A stretch of DNA of 64,000 bases from Haliotis asinina (taxonomy: Eukaryota; Mollusca; Gastropoda; Lepetellida; Haliotidae). The notes below the pieces were generated by a model. It was not told the origin of the DNA and did no database searches. It saw nothing but the letters and a program-made list of their open reading frames with translations. The first letter of the stretch is position 1; each line of letters opens with the position of its first letter. Positions 46,801 to 58,774 of this stretch are shown piece by piece. The stretch covers positions 5,573,501 to 5,637,500 of the forward strand of contig NC_090288.1 in assembly GCF_037392515.1 (NCBI RefSeq). Direction: 5' to 3'. The position numbers and the translations under genes are program-made.

Positions 46801-48754
46801 AAATATATTTGCTTGGTTTTCTGGATCTGTTGCGCCTACGCAAAACCTACTGCATCATTACAAAGGAAACCAGTCTGCCTGATACGTTTGTTGATCGGCA
46901 TAGCTTGTCCCGGAATGACGCGAGTGGGCAACCCCAGCTCCCCGACTCTCATCTTTAACGTTTTATTACAGTGTGCTGTTGCTTTGATGATACATTGCTA
47001 TGGATCGGCAAACAAACAATAAAAACTACAGAGCCAGAGAATTGGCAGGGGCAAAACTTTCTGAAGATATTTGCCTCGGTATATCTGTCCTTATTGGTAA
47101 CAAAACGATTCAAAATCCACTTCCCACCAACACAATCAATCAAAACCATCCAAAACACAAGGCACCATTTACGTTGATGGAAACAGCAGTGCATGTACCT
47201 GCATCCAGATCAGTTTGTTGCAACATTAGGCTGTTCCTCCAGGGCGTGGACAACGTGCTCACCGAACATGTTGTTGAATGAAAAGAATGTAGGTGTGACT
47301 ATCAAGCATGGTCTGTACTGCTGCTATCTGGTGAGCAAGCCACGCCTCACCAGCACGGTAGAAAATCCATTTTGAAGCTAGTTTCTTACAAATAAGAACA
47401 CTTCCTACCGGTAGCCGAGAAGTCAGAGTGACTTTTGAAATTTTTAATGTTTGATTTAGTATTCAAATTCAAAGTGGATATCGTGTACAGCCAGTCGTTT
47501 CTGAGCGCCGTGTCATCACATATAACAGGTTTAACATCGAAGGAGCATTTGCGTTGTGTGTAAAATGGAAAATACATGAAGCCGAATAGTTGGAGAAATC
47601 ACTTTTGGCTCAGGAACTCGACCCATCCTTCCTGGGATTCAAGATTGATTTTGTTATACTGATCTGGACAACTTAACACAGTTCGAGGACGCACTGTTGC
47701 TGTGAAATTGCTTTGACACATGATCATGAAATTTCTCAAACGGCAAATTTGCCTTCAACCCCTGTAATATCAAAAGGATAAACTCATGATCAACTTTGGC
47801 CCCTTATTACCATCCTATGGTGCCAACGTCCTTTGTTCAAACAATTTCTTTCGTTTGTTTGGTGGCATATGAATATCAACGTTGAGATGTGTTTTACGAG
47901 CGGGTCTTTGTTCATATAGAAAACTGCTCGCTACATATTCTGACTGTTTAACTGGAATAAGACATTTTCGGACTTGACAGGAACCAAGGTTCACTATCTT
48001 AAAATCAATTTTGAAATAGGTTATTAATGTAACATCTTTGCGGGACAAACTCATATCCCTGAATATATCTCTGCATGGCATGCTTTACACGGCCTGCATA
48101 ATAATGATAACGATAATGTCGTTTCAAAGCCGATCTTAATCATCGTACGAAATAACTGCCGGCCCAGAGGCCCAAGGTCGGTTGTTATTGTATCGGGCCG
48201 GCAGTTTCAAATATTTGCAGGCCCTTGTGACCTTCAGTAAATTATCTGTCAATGTTTTCAACCAGAATCTTTCCCATTTTTTAAATATCTTTATTAACGC
48301 TCTGGAATCATCCATGATTCATCATGATTCGATAACTTACAGTTTCACTTCCTGGTATTTCCGCGTCTTGCGCTGAGGAATGACAACACCAGTTTTTACT
48401 AAAATACAAATTTCCCGCTGCGCCATAGCCTTCGCTTATTGATTTTGTAGAAACAGTTTGAAACTGTGTACGGAATTGTGTGTGTAGTTTTCATTGGTTT
48501 GAGTTTGACAAAATGGGCCTGCAGATTTAACTCAGGACTTGTAGACATTAAAGCACGCATGCCCTGGTGGCCAGCTGGTGAATTAAAGCACTGTAAACAC
48601 TGAACTTACACCGTTCGATGAACTACAAGCGTCAGTTTTTTAACACATATGGACAGTGTTGGAGGTTACCTCGAACACGAGCACTTGATGTTTAATAAAT
48701 CTGGTTCAGAATTTGAAGCGGACGGTCTCGGTCAGTCCCTGTGATTATAAGAGT
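46801..48754. other. Intergenic; one perfect 12-bp hairpin, no gene recognised
   Basis: Overlapping frames up to 93 codons on both strands at 46.8-48.1 kb are unrecognised. AACTGCCGGCCC (48154) and its exact complement GGGCCGGCAGTT (48195) form a GC-rich stem with a 29-base loop, possibly a very small MITE. Confidence 0.45.
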
Positions 48755-48893
48755 GAGCATGTTATAACACCGCCTTTAGCATTATTATAGAAATATCACT
48801 GCCCGAGACACTTTACCCGTGTTGGGAATCGAACCCGTGTCTTTGGCGACACAAGCGAACGCGAAACCACTTGGCTAGCCCACCGGCCCTATA
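48755..48893 (-). repeat. SINE family A copy (minus)
   Basis: AACACCGCCTTTAGCATTAT, GTTGGGAATCGAACCCGTGT and GGCTAGCCCACCGGCCC. Confidence 0.78.
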
Positions 48894-50079
48894 ATTTTAA
48901 AAAGTATCTTTCATTACACGACCACGAAAGAGACACCAGTACGAAGAACCTCCATCCAATCCATCTATCCATGCTGACAATGGAAAGATAAATGACAAAG
49001 GCATAAATACTTCGACAACAGACAGGCATCGCAGTCACAATCAGCCATATTTCCCATGGAGCTGCAAGATATCAGCCCCAAAGACATAATACCACTACCC
49101 CTTCCTATGTTATGTCTCCAAACACTGACCAGTGATTAGCTTCGTGATTCTCCATGGGCTCCTCGGCCACCAATAACACACGCACCGCGCCTACATAATG
49201 GAAGAGCAGGGCCCCGAGATATTGATACGACTGCGATCGAACAATGTTGGCCGTGTTACAGTTGGCGAGCGAATTCTGGACAAAGTGTTTATTTGTACAT
49301 ATTTACCTACTTCTACTCTTTTGGGTTCGGGTTGGGAATAGTAATTCTGGCTGAACAGAATGGTAGTCGTGTTTCATGTGAAATTATCAGGAAGCTGAAG
49401 TACTGTTTTGTTTATATTGAAGCATTCACTACACAAAACATCTGGGTGTTCTGCTATTTGTTCAAGTGAATTCTGCTGAATCGTATCCCGGTACTGATAC
49501 ACCAGAGACTTTCCGCCATATTTGTTTCACCATCTATTTTGAACCGCCTTGACGAGCTCTGATATAATCGATACAGTCCTGGAACAGACAGTAACGTTTG
49601 TTACTCGTGGAGAGCGATTTTTGGCCGGACACGAGGCAATAAATCCCACGTGACTTACTATGCGGGTCAGTGGCGGGCGCTACCGATAGGGCTGGACATG
49701 CTTACGAACACCCACTGTCATCGCCTACGTTCAGTTAACCATCCATATTATTTCACGTTTACACCCTATGGAATCTGTATCAGCGGATAATCGAGGTCAG
49801 TTTTGTCTTTGGAGTTGACGTTAACATGTAAAGGGTGATCGTGTTCCACTGACTGCAGTCAGTCAACATTGGGTGAAAATCTAGGCAATATAACGTGTGC
49901 AGGAACATCGTCTCTGACGAGTTGAGATAATTATGTAACTGCCACAAATTTACATTGAGTTAGCATAAAGCCTGGGCGACCTTTGAAATAAAAGCTGGGA
50001 CTGCCATTTCACCCGACTAACTCAAGAGTCCACGCAAATCCAAACGATTCAGGCAGTGGCTTGAATGGTGGGTGTTTCT
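48894..50079. other. Intergenic, no gene recognised
   Basis: No frame of 60 codons or more on either strand, and no named repeat. Confidence 0.5.
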
Positions 50080-50264
50080 TTTGTGTCATATGGCAGTCTG
50101 TAAATAATCGAGTCTGGACCAGACGATCCAGTGACCATCAGCATGAACATTTGCGCAATTGTTAGTCCTGTTAGTCGCCTCTTACGTCAAGCATAGTCGC
50201 CTTTTATGGCAAGCATGGGTTGCCGAAGGCTTATTCTATCCCGGACCTACACGAGTCCGATAAC
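50080..50264 (-). repeat. SINE family B copy (minus)
   Basis: ATATGGCAGTCTGTAAATAA, TCGAGTCTGGACCAGACGAT, and CCTGTTAGTCGCCTCTTACG with the same short internal AAGCATAGTCGCCTTTTATG duplication as the copy at 33.5 kb. Confidence 0.82.
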
Positions 50265-51574
50265 TGATTGGATGCTACATATCACAAGAGAGAAATTCGG
50301 TTTTGGAGGACTTAAAGCCAGACTGCAAATTGCCACCCGGTGTTAGTTTCCCATTAAAAACTGCATTAAGCTCCGGCTAAGCTCTTTTTCTCTATAAGCC
50401 GCTTGACTGTCTAACTTTAACATTTCGTTAACCTGCTCCACAACTACATCCTGAAAACTGAAAAAAAATATTTTTGATCGTTAAAATCCGTGTCTCTATC
50501 TTTCAAGCATCAGTATACATGTACAACCATGGTAACCCAAACTGGACACACCCAGTTTCCCAGTCACGTGGTAGTGATGAAGGATATCACTGTTAAAAAA
50601 TACAATAACCATGCTATCTGAACGAGGTGTTGGTTCACATGTGAGAATGTCGCAACTGACTGGCCCTGTATAATCACTGACTGGAAATAGACACGCCCTC
50701 TGTCCTTACAACTTACATGGCAAAACGCATATGCGCGTTTCCTGTGTGTAGATGCCCTAAATAGAACAGGGGGCAACGTCCGAAATGCGTGTCGTGAGTT
50801 CGTACAGCTGGTCGGGCATCGTGTCGGACACTACCACGTCGATCATAAGGTTGCTTAAACCCTTAATAAATTTGCATATATTTATTTGTCAACATACACA
50901 TTTTTATTATTAAACTGAAGAGGTTAGTTTATTAAGCAGCTTTTGATGTCTTTAAGCCGCGGAGGCAGCATGGCAATTTTTATTTTAAAAATTGATAATC
51001 TGTTTTCACAATTATTTAAATGACTGGTTTCTCGTCAGTGAACGTAAATGTTTACGGACTCTGTCGATTACCGAATCTTCCTAGTAGCACTTTGGTGCAA
51101 CATGAGAAATATGTGAAAAATATTTTCAGGGTCGGGATTTCTAACCCGGTTCCAGAAAGAACCAGGAAGGCACATACTGTTCTTTTTCGAAACTGATGTT
51201 CTCGCCATAAACTGCTGTACTGATGCGTCATAGTTTCAGCTAGATGTGTATGCAAACACAGATACATAACTGCCATTACCGCAGCGGCGAGTGTACTCAG
51301 TTTGCCAAACGGACATGCGAGGCATTGTAACTCGCGTCCTTAAATGTGAATGATACAATTAAACCACTTTGGGCGTGATATCGTTCATTATATTTCATTC
51401 AGAGCTTGTCCAGACAATTGCTGAGATCTCGGACAGTCAGCTGACATACAAGCACGAGTCACATATTGTCATAAACAAACTCAAGTAGGACTAAAACACC
51501 ACCTTGTATTAGTAACGCAGCCCGACTATTTGGTCCCTGCCTTCACAATATATAATTCATTTGATGTCGTATGT
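50265..51574. other. Intergenic, no gene recognised
   Basis: Short frames only. Confidence 0.45.
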
Positions 51575-51768
51575 TTATTTCTTTGGTGTTTCACGCCGCA
51601 CTCAGTAATATTCCAACTATATGGCGTCGGTATGTAATAATCAGGCCTGGGCCAGACAATCCAGTGATCAACAACATGAGCATCGATCTACGAAACTGGG
51701 GTACGATCACATCTGTCAACCACGTCCGCGAGAAAGACCATCCGATGCCGTTAGTCGCCGCTTACGTA
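51575..51768 (-). repeat. SINE family B copy (minus)
   Basis: TTTCACGCCGCACTCAGTAA, CTATATGGCGTCGGTATG, CAATCCAGTGATCAACAACA, TGAGCATCGATCTACGAAAC and GATGCCGTTAGTCGCC. Confidence 0.83.
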
Positions 51769-51902
51769 ATTGACCAATTTCGTCGCATGTAACAAGATAT
51801 GAAATTTGTAAACCTTCGTCCACTCTTCTTATTTTAGAAACCTGTAATTGTTAGTTCAAAACCCTGATTTCGTCCAATTAAGAATCGATCACTTAACGTC
51901 TT

Positions 51903-52075
51903 GGAGTGAGTGAGTTTAGCTTTACGCCGCGTATAGCAATATTCCAGCAATATCAAGACAGGGGACACCAGAAATGGGCTTGACACACACATTATGCCCA
52001 TGTCAGGAATCGAACACAGGTCCCCGGCGTGACGAACGAGCGCTTTAGCCTCTAGGCTACCCCACAGCCCCTGAC
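51903..52075 (-). repeat. SINE family A copy (minus)
   Basis: GAGTGAGTGAGTTTAGCTTT, CGCCGCGTATAGCAATATTC, GGGGACACCAGAAATGGGCT, GTCAGGAATCGAACACAGG, CGTGACGAACGAGCGCTTTA and GGCTACCCCACAGCCCC. Essentially complete; useful for the consensus. Confidence 0.9.
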
Positions 52076-52459
52076 GTCTTGGAGATATCCTCGCGGAAAG
52101 ATAGAACCACCAAGATATACTGCGAGGGCGCTATGCATATAACTTAAGTTTAAGACTTCGTTACTAATGCGGACGGTCTTTTTGAAACGTCTTAGTGCTT
52201 AGACTAAAATCAAAACGAACGCCCGCAAAGTATCACCGACCAATGCAATCACTAACAGTCGACACTATCCGATCAGAAAGAAGTTCTGTTGAGATTTACG
52301 GTGCATTTCAAATATGACGACTTCAAATTCGGATTACGCTGTATTCGATTAAATTTTGAAAAGTTGTCAGAAAATATTGGGGAACGTATAATAGGCGGAA
52401 GAGATTGTAGGGACGTACGTCCGAAGTCCGACTATGACAAGTCACTTGTAAGGTGTATC

Positions 52460-52626
52460 CGACCAGTGAAGATCTGGGTTAGAATTTGTTCCTTGTCAAT
52501 CCTTCCTTGTCGAGGCGACTTACGGGACCGGTAGCCAGGTTGGGTCACCTGGTTGAAGCATGTCATGCCAATCACATGATTGTCGAGTCGAGACACCTTA
52601 ATTTACAGATCGTCCACATATAGGAG
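52460..52626 (+). repeat. Diverged SINE family B copy (plus)
   Basis: GAAGATCTGGGTTAGAATTT, GTCGAGGCGACTTACGGGAC, GGTTGGGTCACCTGGTTGAA and TTAATTTACAGATCGTCC. Confidence 0.65.
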
Positions 52627-52635
52627 AGGCCACGG

Positions 52636-52679
52636 TGACGTCAGTGTTTTGATCACGTGACGCGCCCGAGTACTTCCGG
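52636..52679. promoter_or_regulatory. Promoter-like CRE / E-box / ETS cluster
   Basis: TGACGTCA (52636), TCACGTGA (52653) and ACTTCCGG (52672) fall within 44 bases of CpG-containing sequence. No first exon could be matched on either strand. Confidence 0.4.
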
Positions 52680-53099
52680 TAGGCAGAAGTTAAACATAAA
52701 CACGAGAGAACCACACAAGCTGCATACATTTGATCGTTGACTTGTCATGCGTAACAACTCCTCCCGATCTGGTTTTCTTTTTTCTTTTGGTGTTGTATAA
52801 TGAGACAGGTACACAACCTTTATTTTTCTAAAACATTTGTGGAAAGTATCTAATTGACAATATCCAGATTTCATACTTCAATGAAAGCAAGAATGTAATG
52901 CAAAAACTCCCAAGTGTTTGTCTCGCATTTCTTTCAAACAATACAAATTTTAAACAAATAATCCCTCACATACTGTTTCTTTGCTTACATATTGTCAGTG
53001 ACATAATCAGGAAAGGTGAGTAATCTGCCTCACCTGCCAGTCATACATGTTACATAAACACCACCCCAAACCTTCCTTGTCAACTATAACAACACATGC

Positions 53100-53275
53100 A
53101 TCTAAATGGCATTGAGTTACCATTTTATCACAGCTTTTCCTTCTTATGAAAACAGATAAAGAAGTAGCATTGATCTAAGCTAAATCTTTAAATGGCATTG
53201 AGTTACCATGTCATCACATTAATTCCTACTTATAAAAAACACATACAAAAGCAGCCTTGATCTAGGCTAATCTCA
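53100..53275. repeat. Direct duplication, ~87-bp unit, two copies
   Basis: TAAATGGCATTGAGTTACCA occurs at about 53103 and 53190, each followed by ATCACA, ACTTATAAAA-like and CTTGATCTAGGCTAATC-like blocks. Confidence 0.75.
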
Positions 53276-53669
53276 CCAACAGGGTGGTTTCAAAACTTTC
53301 CAGACACACTTGTAGTAGGCATCAGCAATATATTCTTTATTCCTAACAATTCAATATGTAAGTTAAACAGTCATCTCACAAACATAATTTTCTCGTAGCA
53401 GATATCCAGCAAGCACAGAGGTATTTTGTCATCGACATTGTGGTACTGTGTCGGAAAAACGTGTCCACTTTCCACATATTCATATGCTTTCAGTTACTTG
53501 AGGGTCTCACAGATTCGAGGGTGAACTGACCTGGGGTGTCTATCAGATAGAAATAAAATGTTAAGTACATAATCCGACCATTGTTTGCCTTTCATGCTAC
53601 ACCGGTTCCCATCGTTATCATCAACCATTGTGGCTTTCTGCCTACCCATGTCTGAGTGAGCGTGGTTTG

Positions 53670-53683
53670 TGACGTCACTTCCG
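53670..53683 (+). promoter_or_regulatory. Composite CRE-ETS promoter element
   Basis: TGACGTCACTTCCG joins a perfect CRE to an ETS core, a combination common in animal housekeeping promoters. It lies 184 bases upstream of the candidate ATG at 53867. Confidence 0.5.
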
Positions 53684-53866
53684 TAAACATATGGACACCG
53701 CTATAGCTGTAAAACCGTTGTAAGCGACGTTAACAACATAATTAAAAGTGTATCAAAGAGCTTGAGAAGCATTTTGACGAGAAGTTTGTTGCCTTGCATT
53801 CGGAACCAATCGTACTGTTTTAACCTTTACATTAAATGCCCAGAGAATACATTGGTGCACTTTATC

Positions 53867-54688
53867 ATGTCGAAAACAACGCTGAAATTAGTCAGGTTAA
53901 AGGTCAGTCTCACATGACATGTACTAGCAGTGATCGCTGTAGGTTTTGTACGAATACGTGCAGAAATAAAATTATAAATATGTAGTCCAAATCTTTTGCG
54001 CGTGAAATTTCATGCACATCCTGAATCATGTTAAAATTTATTGTTTGTCTATATGTTACAGTTTTAAGGTACTTTTTACAATGATGTAGATCAAAATGTA
54101 TGCGTCCACAACACGCAGGAAAAATATTTTTTGCGTGGTTTTATTACTTTTTTGCGTGAAAAATGCATGTTTCTGCGTTAACGCGAACACTGACAAGGAT
54201 GTCCTGCAGTAACCTGCAGTCCTCACACATACTGAAGATATAACACGGTGTCACCTGCAGTCCTCATGTATATACTAAAGACCAAATTTAGCCATGATAT
54301 AACAGTGTATCCTGCAGTCCTCACACATGCTGAAGACTGAAGTTAGCCATGATGTAACACAATGTATCCTTCAGCCATCACACGTATTAACACGACGTAC
54401 GTTGTATGCATTTAATATATACTATTTTGTTTGCGCTCAGCAAATGTTTATATCATACAGAAAAGCTGACTCCTGTTGATAGAGGAAATCACTCACCGAC
54501 AAGACTGACGCAAGTCCCTACATATGGCGCATGCATTTAATTACAGGTGGAAAAAACATGTATGTTGCTTTTTGTGTTTAATCAGGTTTGGCCACTAGAG
54601 AAAGTGTCCCGGGAGCTCAAACAACAAATCAACACTGGATTATTATACAGCGATCGATTCTTCATCCAGACAAGGAAACTTCTCACTG
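53867..54688 (+). CDS. Candidate gene 5' end (two phase-matched exons)
   Basis: Exon 1, 53867-53902: an ATG in good context (A at -3) encodes MSKTTLKLVRLK and ends at GTCAGT in phase 0. Exon 2, 54586-54688: after a pyrimidine-rich tract and TTTAATCAG it continues in frame with VWPLEKVSRELKQQ, INTGLLYSDRFFIQTRKLLT and ends at a GTGAGA donor with one base over. The joined 46 residues are basic and plausible as protein, and a CRE-ETS element lies upstream. Just past the donor another frame stays open for about 57 codons (DEDDPLWEYQMLSGITDM...), so either a one-base indel has broken a longer exon or this is coincidence. I do not recognise the protein, and later exons were not found. Confidence 0.4.
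54194..54396. repeat. Degenerate ~65-bp tandem repeat
   Basis: Three or so units share CCTGCAGTCCTCACACAT, ACTGAAGA and TTAGCCATGATATAACA. It lies in the intron between the two candidate exons. Confidence 0.7.
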
Positions 54689-54696
54689 GTGAGAGA

Positions 54697-56599
54697 TGAG
54701 GATGACCCGTTGTGGGAGTATCAGATGTTAAGTGGCATCACTGACATGTCTGTAACCACCAATGTCAAGGACGACTTTGGTTTGTTTGATATCAAATTAA
54801 TACCACTACCGCTTACGGTAATGCTTCATAAGCTATTACCAGTGGCGACCATAAACAATATTCACTGATATCACGACAGCTGCCACCACGAATGATACTA
54901 GTTTGAACTGCGACATCAACCACAACGACTATCACCTGTAAATAAGTATCACCATAATTTTTTAAGTTACATCTAAGAATCAATACTGTGCACATATTTT
55001 GAGTTACATCAGTCCGTTTGGACTCCACGAACTAAACTGTTTACATTGACTGCTTGCATGCATGGTCTGATTAAAGTCTGCGATGCTTGGCAACACAATT
55101 TCTGGAAGACACAACTTGCATTATTTTCGGTACCGCCTCACCGGGGTTAAACATATATACCCAACGCTCTCGCCATGTGTCGCAAGATCGACTCGGGTGA
55201 ACATTAATTTCAAATTCGACATGAGCGTCTGTTGGACACATGTACCCGTCTGGGGTGCACACACTGCAGTATGGGTCACGACTGGGTTTTAAAGTCCGTC
55301 TCTACACCACTAGCCGTGTTGACATAATCCACATCTAATTGACACCAGGCTTCTGTAGTCCGTACACACGGCGGTCTGTGAATGAATGAACCACCGGCGT
55401 TCTCACCTGCCTCCACACAACGTCAGCTTCAGCAACATCCTACCTAACATCATCTACAAAAGGTCGTCTTTAAATTGGCATCTTCCCAACTTACCGGTCA
55501 GTGCGGAGCAGACGACCCAGTTCCAAGCTGTGGCGCTCATCCTATCCATAGTCAATTTCTCGCCGACCATTAGGGACCGGTCGTGTAGTTGCGATCTCCC
55601 TGTATACTCCTGACTCACTCTTTCGACTGGCCTCGCTCTGTTCTCTCAAGTTACAAAGCAGTCCCGCGCCATACTGCTACCACTCGCCTCAGAGAATGGA
55701 CTGATCCGGGGTAATGTCCATATTACAATATTTTCATTGATTGTGTCGCTCCCAAACAGGTCTGACGTAACTTATTAATAGGATGAACAGTAAGAGCCAA
55801 AAGACTTGGCTCAGTGCTCATACGTTTACAGCAATGGGTGGACTGCGCGGCACGCTTAGAAAACTAACTTACACCAACCGAGCACCGTCTTTTGGTAATC
55901 TAAGCGATGTTTCCGGATAGACTCAAAACCAAGACACGATATGTACAAGCTCTTAAAACTTTCATTGTACAGGAAATATTAGGCACATTTGAGTGTCGAT
56001 GCGTTCACGTAGTTGTTTTAGTGCAACCTTCGTTTAAAGTTGAATACAATTTATAATAGATTGGTGTAAACATTAAACAACAAAAATATACAAGTTACTG
56101 AAGCTCGGTTAATCGATTGTTTGATGAAAGCAAAAATATGCTGTATGTTTCTTTCTAGTGTTTGATGAACTTCCAAATGGATATCATTCACAATAAACCA
56201 GAGAAAATGGTTTATGTATGACTCGTTTCATCTATTCAATGTATGTTTAGATGAATGACTCATGTGTCAACGCTTTCAAAGTTAAAACGCTCCAAGCCTT
56301 GGATATTTGCAATTGTTTCAGTATAGTATGATCAGTTAAAATAGGTTTGATTTTAAGATGGAACAGAATGGGTTATTGTGTTTAAAGTGAGAAATTCGGG
56401 CCTGGAACTCATATCGCGACCTATCTTGTTGCCTTCTGTCAATAATTTAATGGGAACCTGGCTTAGACTATTGTCAAAGTGTTGTGTAACGTCTGTATGG
56501 AAACGATCTTATAATACTGATGTGTTTTGGTCTTATTTCTTCTTATTTTTTCCGTGGATGCGTTATTTTCTGAAATCTTGAAAAAAATAAAGACTAATG
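54697..56599. other. Possible downstream intron / intergenic; no exon assigned
   Basis: Contains the open frame from 54697 discussed with the candidate gene, and frames of 63-75 codons at 55.0-55.6 kb without splice support. Confidence 0.4.
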
Positions 56600-56800
56600 G
56601 CTTTAGTTTAGTGTTACGCCGTACTCATCAATATTCCAGCTAATGGCGGCGATCTGTAAATAGTCTAGTATGGACCAGACAATCCAGTGATCAACAGCAT
56701 GATCATCGATCTGCGCAACTGGGAACTGATGATATGTATCAACCAAGTCAGCGAGCCAGACCATGCGGTCCCGTTAGTCGTGTCTTGCGACAGTCGCGGG
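56600..56800 (-). repeat. SINE family B copy (minus)
   Basis: TTAGTGTTACGCCGTACTCA, ATCTGTAAATAGTCTAGTAT, CAATCCAGTGATCAACAGCA and TCATCGATCTGCGCAACTGG; the 5' head is cut at the start of the next array. Confidence 0.83.
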
Positions 56801-56849
56801 CTTATGTACAAACAATATTGGTTGTCTATGTAAAATGTGACGAGTATGC

Positions 56850-58520
56850 TGTCAGTGTATGGTGGTATGAACAGTATTGTCTGTCTGTGTAGGTTGGTAT
56901 GAATGGTATCATCTGTTTGTGTAGGGTGGTGCGTGCAGTATTGTCTGTGTAGGGTGACATGAAAATTATTGTCTGTGTAGTTTGGTAGGAACAGTATTGT
57001 CTGTGTAGGTTGGTAGGAACAGTATTGTCTGTGTAGGTTGGTATGAACAGTATTGTCTGTATAGGTTGGTATGAACAGTATTGTCTGTGTAGGTTGGTAT
57101 GAACAGTATTATCTGTGTAGGTTGGTAGGAACAGTATTGTCTATGTAGGTTGGTGGGAACAGTATTATCTGTGTAGGGTGGTATGAACAGTATTGTCTGT
57201 GTAGGTTGGTATGAACAGTATTGTCTGTGTAGGTTGGTATGAACAGTATTGTCTATGTAGGTTGGTGGGAACAGTATTATCTGTGTAGGGTGGTATGAAC
57301 AGTATTGTCTGTGTAGGGTGGTATGAACAGTATTGTCTGTGTAGGGTGGTAGGAACAGTATTGTCTGTGTAGGTTGGTATGAACAGTATTGTCTGTGTAG
57401 GTTGGTAGGAACAGTATTGTCTGTGTAGGGTGGTAGGAACAGTATTGTCTGTGTAGGGTGGTAGGAACAGTATTGTCTGTGTAGGGTGGTAGGAACAGTA
57501 TTGTCTATGTAGGTTGGTGGGAACAGTATTATCTGTGTAGGGTGGTATGAACAGTATTATCTGTGTAGGGTGGTATGAACAGTATTGTCTGTGTAGGTTG
57601 GTAGGAACAGTATTGTCTGTGTAGGTTGGTATGAACAGTATTGTCTGTGTAGGTTGGTATGAACAGTATTGTCTATGTAGGTTGGTGGGAACAGTATTAT
57701 CTGTGTAGGGTGGTATGAACAGTATTGTCTGTGTAGGTTGGTATGAACAGTATTGTCTGTGTAGGGTGGTAGGAACAGTATTGTCTGTGTAGGTTGGTAT
57801 GAACAGTATTGTCTGTGTAGGGTGGTAGGAACAGTATTGTCTGTGTAGGGTGGTAGGAACAGTATTGTCTGTGTAGGTTGGTATGAACAGTATTGTCTAT
57901 GTAGGTTGGTGGGAACAATATTATCTGTGTAGGGTGGTATGAACAGTATTGTCTGTGTAGGTTGGTAGGAACAGTATTGTCTGTGTAGGGTGGTAGGAAC
58001 AGTATTGTCTGTGTAGGTTTGTATGAACAGTATTGTCTGTGTAGGTTGGTAGGAACAGTATTGTCTGTGTAGGGTGGTAGGAACAGTATTGTCTGTGTAG
58101 GTTGGTATGAACAGTATTGTCTGTGTAGGTTGGTATGAACAGTATTATCTGTGTAGGTTGGTATGAACAGCATTGTCTGTGTAGGTTGGTAGGAACAGTA
58201 TTGTCTGTGTAGGTTGGTATGAACAGTATTGTCTGTGTAGGTTGGTAGGAACAGTATTGTCTGTGTAGGGTGGTATGAACAGTATTGTCTGTGTAGGTTG
58301 GTATGAACAGTATTATCTGTGTAGGTTGGTATGAACAGTATTGTCTATGTAGGTTGGTGGGAACAGTATTATCTGTGTAGGGTGGTATGAACAGTATTGT
58401 CCATGTGTAGGGTGGTACGAACAGTATTGTCTGTGTTGTTTGGTGTGAACTGTATTGTCTGACTGTTAGGGTGCTATAAACTGTATTGTCTGTGTAGGGT
58501 GGTATGAACAGTATTGTCTT
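56850..58520. repeat. 28-bp minisatellite, about 60 units
   Basis: The unit is built from GGTTGGTATGAACAGTATTG and TCTGTGTA. Variant sites are GGTTGG/GGGTGG, TATG/TAGG/TGGG, TTGTC/TTATC and TGTGTA/TATGTA. A variant pair (CTATGTAGGTTGGTGGGAAC then ATTATC) recurs several times, pointing to block duplication. Three units make 84 bases, which explains the 158-codon spurious frame on the minus strand. Both ends are decayed. Confidence 0.96.
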
Positions 58521-58559
58521 TCAATGTGGTGTGATATGAACACTGGTTCTCTCTATTTA

Positions 58560-58774
58560 TTGTTGAAATCAGCAATATTCCAGCTACATGCCGGCGGTCT
58601 GTAAGTAATCAAGTCTGGACCATACAACTCTGTGATCAACGGCATGAGCATCGATCTGCGCAATTGGGATACGATGACACGTGTCAACTAAGTCAACGAA
58701 ACTCTCCACCTGACCCCGTTAGTCAGACAAGCATGGATTGCTGAAGAACAATTCTAACACCTATATTCACGGGT
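58560..58774 (-). repeat. SINE family B copy (minus)
   Basis: TCAGCAATATTCCAGCTACA, GCCGGCGGTCTGTAAGTAAT, GGCATGAGCATCGATCTGCG and GTGTCAACTAAGTCAACG. It borders the 28-bp array, and another B copy borders the array's left side in the same orientation. Confidence 0.83.

Noticed and set aside
57697..58173. 158-codon minus-strand frame with a repeated Tyr-Thr-Asp-Asn-Thr-Val peptide
   Set aside because: It is the 28-bp minisatellite read in frame every 84 bases. It has no start context, splice sites or non-repeat sequence.
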